A stretch of DNA of 33,598 nucleotides from Chloroflexota bacterium (GTDB lineage: Bacteria; Chloroflexota; Dehalococcoidia; Lucifugimonadales; UBA3495). The position numbers were made by a program, and so were the translations under genes. Every line of letters starts with the position of its first letter. Positions within the stretch are counted from its first letter, which is position 1. The stretch lies in NCBI GenBank assembly GCA_009840165.1, contig VXOG01000016.1, positions 1 to 33,598 of the forward strand, written 5' to 3'. Below the pieces are notes generated by a model, which was not told the origin of the DNA, did no database searches, and worked only from the letters and a program-made list of their open reading frames with translations. Positions 7,115-13,192 of this stretch are shown in pieces.

Positions 7115-7296
7115 TCGCCCAATCGCTGCCGAATTTCGTTATCGGAAGCTGCCTCGAGGAATTGCTCCAAGGCTTCCTTGAGGTTGTCGCGGGCTTCGGT
7201 GACGGTGTAGCCCTAGCTGGCGATGTCCAGTTCGGGGCAGAGGGCGACGTACATATCGTCCTCGCGCTCGATGATCGCGGTGAGTTGTCGGACCAT
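7111..7296 (-). pseudogene. HicB-like antitoxin gene interrupted by an in-frame TAG
   Basis: Read from the ATG at 7294-7296, with GGAGG at 7300-7304, the frame gives MVRQLTAIIEREDDMYVALC then PELDIAS. A TAG follows at codon 28 (7213-7215), and the frame continues without a shift through GYTVTEARDNLKEALEQFL to a TGA at 7111-7113. This is a complete short HicB/UPF0150-like protein (partial RNase-H-like fold; consensus CPELDIASQGYTVEEA). A single C-to-T change turning a CAG glutamine codon into TAG explains it. The last codons overlap the ATG of the BrnT-like gene. A sequencing error, recent inactivation or suppressed stop are all possible. Confidence 0.7.
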
Positions 7297-7357
7297 GCGG
7301 CCTCCAATTGGCGGTTTGTCCGGATATTTTATCGTGTTTTCGGGGATTTGCTCCTTT

Positions 7358-7384
7358 GTCCTTCGACAGGCTCAGGATGAGCGG
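7358..7384. repeat. TTCGACAGGCTCA dispersed repeat, copy 2
   Basis: Contains TTCGACAGGCTCAGGATGAG, identical to copy 1. It lies next to the inverted-repeat element at 7398-7636. Confidence 0.8.
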
Positions 7385-7397
7385 TGGGTTGGTTGGC

Positions 7398-7636
7398 GAG
7401 AGGCAGGATTCCCGCAGCGTTGTCAGCATACGGCCGGTTGGGTACGCAACTATTTGAACGGCACTTTGGGCACTGGGGACATGTGTGAGTCATTAGCCGC
7501 GGGTCCGAACGGTCCCGGTGACCCAGTGGGGCACCGCCGGTGAGTACGTTGGTCGAATATCGGCTTCTTGCCACCTGAGTCGGTTGCGATTTTGAAACTG
7601 ACGGGGTTGGCCGTCGATGCTGGAATCCTGCCTCTC
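7398..7636. repeat. 239-bp non-coding element with perfect 15-bp inverted ends
   Basis: GAGAGGCAGGATTCC at 7398-7412 is the exact reverse complement of 7622-7636. The inside has no convincing open frame; it holds GC-rich short complementary pieces around 7500-7545 (GGGTC with GACCC). No target-site duplication is visible. It could be a miniature inverted-repeat element or a remnant of one. Confidence 0.5.
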
Positions 7637-7956
7637 TGAGATTGGGATGAAACGTACGTTTTGCCTAGACGATACTAGGATAGGCGGGCCGGCAGGTTAG
7701 ACGCAATGGCGGGGGTGTCAGCCGATGAAAGATGCTGCCCTCAGGAAGAGAATTAACGCAGAGGCGCTGCTTTTAGAATGGGGGTGCAGAATGAGAAACG
7801 ACGGGGCCAATTCAACTCGCTAGACACGCGGTCACGAAGGCACCGGCGAGTGTGAAAGCGGTGGTCGGTACTGGCGTTGGCCCTTCATCACGTTGCACAT
7901 AGGCCGGACACCGGCAAATGTCTGCATGGCGCAAGTTGGAATACCCGAAACCGTCA
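7637..7956. other. No recognisable gene
   Basis: Only short frames occur; none has a ribosome binding site plus family motifs. A 10-bp palindrome AACGTACGTT lies at 7651-7660 and a small CCTAG/CTAGG pair at 7664-7679. No tRNA or rRNA pattern is seen. Confidence 0.4.
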
Positions 7957-8304
7957 TCAGAACCAATCCAGGACCTTCTCCGCAGACACGGGTGTATAAA
8001 TTGAAATGTAGAGCGTCTCGGTTTGGGGATCAAACGAACATTCACGAAGTGAACAGGGTTTTACGAGTGGCTCTTCATCGATCTCAAGCGCAAATTCCTC
8101 CAAGAATTTGTGCCACGGCGATAGCTTCCGAAACAGCTCCCTCGCGTGATCGTCTTTCTCCCGGAACGCAAACCGCAGTACAGACTCGCCGTTGCGGCGC
8201 TCGGTGGTGGCTGTTGCCGTTATGCCGATGGGCTTGCTTTCGGGCAGAACTTCAACATCTTCATCCCGAACCAAACGGATTTGACGTAGCGCTTCCCCTT
8301 CCAT
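7957..8304 (-). CDS. Hypothetical protein, partner of the upstream nuclease-like gene
   Basis: I do not recognise this 115-residue protein. It is mixed alpha/beta, with an N-terminal RQIRLVRDEDVEVLPES, a central basic/acidic helix REKDDHARELFRKLSPWHKF, and a C-terminal strand ETLYISIYTP. No signal peptide or membrane segment is seen. GGAGG precedes the ATG by about 9 nt. The start lies 17 nt after the stop of the PD-(D/E)XK-like gene on the same strand, so the two are probably one transcript. The function may be linked to that gene; nothing else supports a role. Confidence 0.6.
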   Translation of the reverse strand: MEGEALRQIRLVRDEDVEVLPESKPIGITATATTERRNGESVLRFAFREKDDHARELFRKLSPWHKFLEEFALEIDEEPLVKPCSLRECSFDPQTETLYISIYTPVSAEKVLDWF

Positions 8305-8321
8305 GAACCAGAACCTCCGGG

Positions 8322-8948
8322 TCAGTCTGCCTTCAGCGCGTGCTCATCGATCTGATGCCAATGCACCAACTCTTGCTCGACTTGCTGACTCACGTGGTGA
8401 TCATTCTTGACGCTAGCCACCACTGGTTTGGCTTCGCATCCAGTGAGTTGGCGCAGAAGATCCGCATTCCGAATCGCCCTGTTGGTATCCCTCTGATCTG
8501 CCGTGTACGACACTTCGATGGCAACGTACACCGTCTGTTCCTTTTCGCTGGCTTCAATCACCAAGTCCGCTTGCCGGAAGCTGCGCAAAGTCTGGGCGGC
8601 GATTCCCTTGTGCGAGAGTTCTTGTGCCCATTTCGCCAGTTCGTCTCTTTCAATTTCCCGTAGGTACTGCACTCCGAGGTCAAAAGTAATCAGTCTAGCG
8701 TCGCGGGCCACCTCATACCTAGCGTATTTGCCCTTGATGTCGCCCATGTCATCTTTCAGGCTTCTGACGTCGCTTTGCATGGCATCCATCCGCTCAACGA
8801 TGGCCTTATTGATATCGACCTGTGTGCGAACGAAGCCAGGAAAGCCTTCGGGTTCCGACTGCAAGGACGCATCCCGTTCGACGTCTATCGCAGCCTGTTG
8901 ATTTGGCCGGAGCAAATCGTTCGTGGCGTCATCGTTCGGAGTGCTCAT
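8322..8948 (-). CDS. Coiled-coil PD-(D/E)XK nuclease-like protein (DUF3782-like)
   Basis: This is a 208-residue protein in two parts. Residues 40-82 form a coiled coil (NKAIVERMDAMQSDVRSLKD then DMGDIKGKYARYEVARDA). Residues 90-185 look like a restriction-endonuclease-type core: an all-helical lead, RQADLVIEA with D128, YVAIEVSYTADQRD with E145 and S147, then RAIRNADLLRQLTG and PVVASV. The third active-site position (usually K) is S147, a substitution common in this uncharacterised group, so catalysis is uncertain. Similar helix-plus-core proteins are frequent in Cyanobacteria, Chloroflexota and archaea. It precedes the 115-residue gene by 17 nt. A role in DNA processing is inferred from the fold only. 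Confidence 0.68.
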   Translation of the reverse strand: MSTPNDDATNDLLRPNQQAAIDVERDASLQSEPEGFPGFVRTQVDINKAIVERMDAMQSDVRSLKDDMGDIKGKYARYEVARDARLITFDLGVQYLREIERDELAKWAQELSHKGIAAQTLRSFRQADLVIEASEKEQTVYVAIEVSYTADQRDTNRAIRNADLLRQLTGCEAKPVVASVKNDHHVSQQVEQELVHWHQIDEHALKAD

Positions 8949-9015
8949 TTGTCAATTCCCGGACATCGAAACAAGTACGGACATGATACCATCTCCATCT
9001 TGCCAGCATGGGGCA

Positions 9016-9222
9016 TTACATGGCCACGTCGACCTGTCGGGTTTCGACGGTTAGCGGCAGACCCTGTTCGGCGCGGACTTTGATGCAGAGGGCGATGGCA
9101 TCCCGGATGTTGGCGATGGCTTCGTCTTTCGTATCGCCCTGGCTTACGCAGCCGGGGATGGACGGACATTCCACGATCCAGACACCATCTTCGTCGCGGT
9201 CGATGGTCACCATCAGTTTCAT
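9016..9222 (-). CDS. HicB-like antitoxin, orphan
   Basis: A 68-residue protein: MVTIDRDEDGVWIVECPSIP then GCVSQGDTKDEAIANIRDAI, the standard short HicB/UPF0150 fold. That fold binds and blocks a HicA RNase. It has no added DNA-binding domain. GGAGG lies 8 nt upstream of the ATG. No hicA is found on either side: upstream is a repeat and then the thiamine-diphosphate enzyme, downstream is intergenic DNA and the PD-(D/E)XK-like gene. It closely resembles the HicB at 18763-18969, so it may cross-bind that HicA, or its partner may have been lost. Confidence 0.82.
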   Translation of the reverse strand: MKLMVTIDRDEDGVWIVECPSIPGCVSQGDTKDEAIANIRDAIALCIKVRAEQGLPLTVETRQVDVAM

Positions 9223-9252
9223 TACTCAATCCTCCAGTGCCAAGGGCGATAC

Positions 9253-9286
9253 GAGATTGCCGCGTCGCTTCGCTCCTCGCAATGAC
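9253..9286. repeat. GAGATTGC...CGCAATGACA dispersed repeat, copy 2
   Basis: GAGATTGCCGCGTCGCTTCG then CTCCTCGCAATGACA; near-identical in plan to 5143-5177. Confidence 0.75.
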
Positions 9287-9311
9287 ATCCGGTGGTACAT
9301 GGTGGATTCTT

Positions 9312-10922
9312 CTACCCCTCAAACGGGGTTGGCATCATGCTTACGGGGACTTCGATGAGGGCGGGGGCGTCGGCGGCTATGGCGGCTTTGAGGGCGGATT
9401 CTAGGGCTTCGGGGCCTTCGGCTCGGATGCCTTTTACTCCGTAGGCTTCGGCGAGTTTTACGAAGTCGGGGTTGTGCAGTTCGGCGCCGACTACGCGGCC
9501 GTCGAAGCGGTTGACCTGGTCGCGCAGGACGTTGCCGTAGGCGTTGTCGTTGAAGACCACCGCGATGGCGTTGATGCCGTGCTGCACTGCCGTGGCCAAC
9601 TCCTGCGAGTTGAACAGGAACCCGCCGTCGCCGCACAGCGCGACCACCGGCCGGTCGGGCTGGGCCACCTTGGCTCCCAACGCGGTGGGGTAGGCGTAGC
9701 CCAGGTTGCCGGAATAGCTGGACGTGATGAAGGTGCGCGGCTCGTAGGTGGGCCAGAAGGCGCGGGCGTAATAGCCCAGCTGGGTCATGCCGGACACCAG
9801 GATGGTGTCGTCCGGCGAGGCGGAGCGCACGGCGGCCAGCAGGGATTCCTGGGGCTCGGGCGTCAGCGCGGTGTCCCGGCGGCGCTTACGGAGGGCCACC
9901 ACTTCGTCGGCCATGGACGGGCGGGAACCCGGTGCGATGGAATCGGCGAGTTTGGCGTCCACCTGCTCCATGACGGTGCGGGCGTCGCCGGCCACGCCGT
10001 AGGTGTTTTCGTAGTTGCGGCCCAGCTCCTCGGGGTCGATGTCGATCTGGACGACGCGCTGTCCGCCCAGCCACGCGGGAAAGGCCAGGCGGGTGCCCAC
10101 GGCGAGAATCACGTCGAAGTTGGGTTCGGTCTTGGCCACGGGGTCGTTGCGCAGACGCAGAGCGCCCAGAGCCAGCGGGTGCCGGTCGTCGATGGCTCCC
10201 TTGCCCTCGGCGGTGGTGATGACGGGAGCCTGCAACCGCTCGGCGAGACGCACCAACGGCTGCGATCCTTCCGATGAGATGACGCCGCCGCCGGCCCAGA
10301 TCAGCGGACGCTGCGCGCCGGCCAGGATGCGGGCGGCCTCGGCCACCTGCTCGTCGGACGCGGCGGGTCGGGTGTAGCCCTCGGATTCGATCAGCGTGAC
10401 CTCGCCCGGGTCGGCCATGGTTTCGGGCGGCATCTCGACCTCCACGGGACGGGGCCGGCCGGTCTTGAGCTGGCGGAATGCCTCGTGGACGGCCTCGGGG
10501 GCCTCCTCGGTCGCCATGATGCGACGGACGTACTTGGTGACGGGCCGGATGGTGTCCTGCTGGTCGTTGACCTCGTGGAGCATCCCGCGATCCACGCCGA
10601 TGAGGTCGCGCTCGATCTGGCCGCAGACGACGAGGACGGGCGACGAGGCGGAGTAGGCGGTGCTGAGTCCGGCGGAGGCGTTGAGCAGGCCGGGTCCGGG
10701 AACCATCAGGGCCGTGCCGACCTGTCCGCTGGCGCGGGCGTAGCCGTCGGCCATGTAGGTGGTGGCCTGCTCGTGGCGGGTGGTGATGAACCGGATGCCG
10801 GGGACGTCGTTGAGGGCATCGAGGGCGTGGTAGAGCTGCACGCCGGGGAGTCCGAAAATCACGCGCACGCCTTCAAGGTACAACGAACGCATCAGGGCCT
10901 GGCCGCCGGTCATCGTGGGCAT
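9312..10922 (-). CDS. Thiamine pyrophosphate-dependent enzyme, acetolactate synthase-like
   Basis: This 536-residue protein has the three-domain plan of the acetohydroxyacid synthase/benzaldehyde lyase/oxalyl-CoA decarboxylase superfamily. The N-terminal TPP-binding domain carries the catalytic glutamate E51 in TRHEQATTYMADGYAR. The central domain covers about residues 190-330. The C-terminal domain holds the diphosphate/metal motif GDGG at 431-434 with NDN at 458-460 (VVFNDNAYG). The substrate is not fixed by sequence. No regulatory small subunit gene is adjacent, so branched-chain amino-acid synthesis is not implied; a lyase or decarboxylase of the IlvB-like group is equally likely. AGGAAGG precedes the ATG. 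It is a single-gene unit. Confidence 0.85.
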   Translation of the reverse strand: MPTMTGGQALMRSLYLEGVRVIFGLPGVQLYHALDALNDVPGIRFITTRHEQATTYMADGYARASGQVGTALMVPGPGLLNASAGLSTAYSASSPVLVVCGQIERDLIGVDRGMLHEVNDQQDTIRPVTKYVRRIMATEEAPEAVHEAFRQLKTGRPRPVEVEMPPETMADPGEVTLIESEGYTRPAASDEQVAEAARILAGAQRPLIWAGGGVISSEGSQPLVRLAERLQAPVITTAEGKGAIDDRHPLALGALRLRNDPVAKTEPNFDVILAVGTRLAFPAWLGGQRVVQIDIDPEELGRNYENTYGVAGDARTVMEQVDAKLADSIAPGSRPSMADEVVALRKRRRDTALTPEPQESLLAAVRSASPDDTILVSGMTQLGYYARAFWPTYEPRTFITSSYSGNLGYAYPTALGAKVAQPDRPVVALCGDGGFLFNSQELATAVQHGINAIAVVFNDNAYGNVLRDQVNRFDGRVVGAELHNPDFVKLAEAYGVKGIRAEGPEALESALKAAIAADAPALIEVPVSMMPTPFEG

Positions 10923-10972
10923 AACAACACCTTCCTGGGTAGTTTTCGTGGTTTTGATTCCCCCTCACCCAG

Positions 10973-10995
10973 CCCTCTCCCGCCAGGGGAGAGGG
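10973..10995. repeat. CCCTCTCCC-type palindromic repeat
   Basis: CCCTCTCCC (10973-10981) and GGGAGAGGG (10987-10995) form a 9-bp stem with a 5-nt loop, upstream of the thiamine-diphosphate enzyme gene. Confidence 0.75.
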
Positions 10996-11142
10996 AGTTT
11001 GTCGAGGGCAACCTACGATAGCACACGGGGCGGGGGCTGTCATTTGGGGGGCGAGCTTCAAGTACCGGTGACGTTGAATAGTTGACTCCCAACCCGGTGA
11101 ATCGGTACAGTACGGCACGAACGCGCTACATTAGGCAGTCCA

Positions 11143-12021
11143 ATGGCAACCCGAAAAGCAGCACCCCCGCGCCGTCGCTCCAACCGGGCCGGGCGCAAAA
11201 AAATCGCCTTCGGCTGGTATGGCGGCAAGTTCAGCCACCTGGACTTTCTGCTGCCGAACCTGCCCAACGACGCCACACATTTTTGCGACGTGTTCGGCGG
11301 ATCTGCCGCGGTGCTTATCAACAGGGAACCGGCGCCGGTCGAAACCTACAACGACCTGGATTCCGAACTGGTCAACTTTTTCGCCACGTTGCGGCACCCA
11401 GAGTTGGGGGATTGCCTGCTTAAAGAGATTGCGCTTACACCGTTTTCCCGGGAGGAACTGGCGTTGGCCTGCACGCCAGAGCCGGACCTGAGCAATGTGG
11501 AACGGGCCCGGCGATTCTACGTGCGAGCCCGTCAAACCCGAACGGGACTGGCGCAGACTTCATCGGAGGGTCGGTGGGCCCAGTGCATATTGACGTCCCG
11601 CTCTGGAATGGCCGGCGCCGTGTCCCGTTGGCTGGGCGCAATCGAGGGGCTACCGCCCATCATCGACCGCTTGATGCGAGTCCAGATAGAAAACGCGCCT
11701 GGATTAGAAGTCATCCAACGATACGATACAACTGAAACGCTGTTTTATCTCGACCCGCCCTACGTTCACGACGCCCGAGGCGACACGCACGCTTATTACG
11801 GCGAGATGACGGACGCCGATCATATAGAACTCGCCAACCTGCTGCACGAGATCGAAGGTCGCGCCGCCGTATCCGGGTACCGCAACGAACTGTACGATGC
11901 ACTGTACAGCGACTGGCGCAGGGTGGACGCTCCAGAAAAGAACTGCCACTCGGTGCGACAGCCGCGTCAGGAATCGTTGTGGATGAACTACGAACCACTA
12001 TGCAAGACGTTGATGACGTAG
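11143..12021 (+). CDS. D12-class (Dam-like) DNA N6-adenine methyltransferase
   Basis: This is a 292-residue SAM-dependent methylase. FGWYGGKFSHLD (residues 23-34) is the D12-family opening. CDVFGGSAAV (48-57) is the SAM-binding motif, YNDLDSELVNFF (69-80) follows, and the catalytic DPPY is at 204-207 (FYLDPPYVHD). The helical insert between holds the target-recognition part. The N-terminal 20 residues are basic (RKAAPPRRRSNRAGRKK). It methylates adenine in a short DNA site that cannot be read from sequence. The stop overlaps the start of the endonuclease-like gene, so the pair looks like a type II restriction-modification unit with the methylase as protector. A TTGACT hexamer lies about 60 nt upstream, but the promoter is not clear. 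Confidence 0.88.
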   Translation: MATRKAAPPRRRSNRAGRKKIAFGWYGGKFSHLDFLLPNLPNDATHFCDVFGGSAAVLINREPAPVETYNDLDSELVNFFATLRHPELGDCLLKEIALTPFSREELALACTPEPDLSNVERARRFYVRARQTRTGLAQTSSEGRWAQCILTSRSGMAGAVSRWLGAIEGLPPIIDRLMRVQIENAPGLEVIQRYDTTETLFYLDPPYVHDARGDTHAYYGEMTDADHIELANLLHEIEGRAAVSGYRNELYDALYSDWRRVDAPEKNCHSVRQPRQESLWMNYEPLCKTLMT

Positions 12022-13100
12022 AACCCGACAACCCGGATGAGCAACTGTCTCCGCTGGACCGTTTGCGGCAATTGTGGGTGGAGACACTGGATGAGTCCAA
12101 TCCAGCAATTGACGATGAGGTTGACTCGCTCATCAAATGCAACGTAGTAAGCATTCGGTACGCTTTGCTGACTCAGTTGCTTGGCAAGTTGGCCGACCAC
12201 AGCCGAGACGCGCTAAGCATCCAGCGCGGCGATGCCGATAGTGCCGAAGCTGCCGGACGTTGGGACCCGCGCAGTTTTTGCCAAACCCAAGTCGTCCCGT
12301 GGGTAACTGAAACTGGGCAGGTCCTTGGCACCAGCCCTGACCCGTATGTCAACAATCCGCTGCGTCGTCCTCGTCTGGACGCTGGATACGAACCCCGCCG
12401 TGATCGTCCGCTTTGGGACAGACTGGTGGCGATATTGCAGCGCGTACAGCAAAGGAACGATCCAGCATATACCGAAACGAGATTGCGGCATTGCCTGGCG
12501 TCTCTAGCCCTACAGTACCGAGAGTTGGCAATCCCATTTGAAGTACCTCAACGCATATCTCTGGAAGCCACCGCCCGCCTGGTCAGTGCGTATCTTGCTG
12601 AACCCAGTGGCGGTGAACGGGCGCAAGTCGTCGTAGCGGCGCTGATGCGAACTATAGCCAGGCAATTTGGTATTTTTGACCGTATCGAGCGACAGGCTAT
12701 AAACGAGTCCGACGCTGCGGGTGATAGTCCCGGAGACGTCGTCTGCTATCAGGACGACAGGCTGGTATTTGCGGTTGAAGTAAAAGATCGGTTTGTGACG
12801 CTACAGGACGTGGACACTGCCATCGGCAAGGCCCGGCGCAGCAATGTTACCGAAGTTCTTTTCGCCAGCGCATCTTCCCAAACTCACGACGCCATGATAG
12901 AGGATAAGGTTCAAAGTGAGTTTGGGTTAGGGGTCAACATCTACCAGTTGGAAATAGAAACCATGCTGCGCGTCGTGTTGACTATCGCCGGCGAACCAAG
13001 CCGGCCTGAATTCCTGACCTTTGTGGGGGAAGAATTGAATGACCGGGTTACGCAACCTACGCATAAATTAGCCTGGCGGGATTTGCTGCGTAATCTGTGA
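11979..13100 (+). CDS. Type II restriction endonuclease, SacI-like family
   Basis: The protein is 373 residues from GTG 11979, which has AGGA 6 nt upstream; ATG 12000 is the alternative. Both overlap the methylase end, giving translational coupling. The N-terminal part (SIRYALLTQLLGKLADHSRD, then WDPRSFCQTQVVPWV and YVNNPLRRPRLD at 123-134) matches the arrangement of SacI-family endonucleases. The C-terminal part has a PD-(D/E)XK site: D253 in SPGDVVCY and E267-V-K269 in FAVEVKDRF. VNIYQLEIETMLRVVL follows. It would cut DNA not protected by the adjacent methylase. The SacI family name is from pattern recognition; the nuclease core is the surer part. The cut site is unknown. Confidence 0.7.
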   Translation: MDELRTTMQDVDDVEPDNPDEQLSPLDRLRQLWVETLDESNPAIDDEVDSLIKCNVVSIRYALLTQLLGKLADHSRDALSIQRGDADSAEAAGRWDPRSFCQTQVVPWVTETGQVLGTSPDPYVNNPLRRPRLDAGYEPRRDRPLWDRLVAILQRVQQRNDPAYTETRLRHCLASLALQYRELAIPFEVPQRISLEATARLVSAYLAEPSGGERAQVVVAALMRTIARQFGIFDRIERQAINESDAAGDSPGDVVCYQDDRLVFAVEVKDRFVTLQDVDTAIGKARRSNVTEVLFASASSQTHDAMIEDKVQSEFGLGVNIYQLEIETMLRVVLTIAGEPSRPEFLTFVGEELNDRVTQPTHKLAWRDLLRNL

Positions 13101-13107
13101 TGCAACG

Positions 13108-13130
13108 GGGGCGGGTTTGAGGCCCGCCCC
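13108..13130. repeat. GGGCGGG...CCCGCCC hairpin repeat
   Basis: GGGGCGGG (13108-13115) pairs with CCCGCCCC (13123-13130) with a 7-nt loop, between convergent genes. There is no T-run, but it could slow transcription from both sides. A relative is at 15303-15323. Confidence 0.65.
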
Positions 13131-13192
13131 TGCGCGCGATGGGATGGCAATGAGGCCCGGATGGCGCTGCGCGGAGCCAAGCCGGTGCGGGT

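Noticed and set aside
7480-7560. Possible tRNA or structured RNA in the gene-free stretch
   Set aside because: Some GC pairing is present, but there is no TTC-type T-loop, anticodon arm or other known RNA pattern; it is kept only as part of the inverted-repeat element.
7329-7574. Minus-strand 81-codon frame containing HPEPVEG
   Set aside because: The peptide comes from translating the dispersed TTCGACAGGCTCA repeat and the inverted-repeat element; there is no ribosome binding site or domain.
9312-10922. Annotation as biosynthetic acetolactate synthase (ilvB)
   Set aside because: No small subunit or other branched-chain genes are nearby, and the family includes lyases and decarboxylases with the same motifs.
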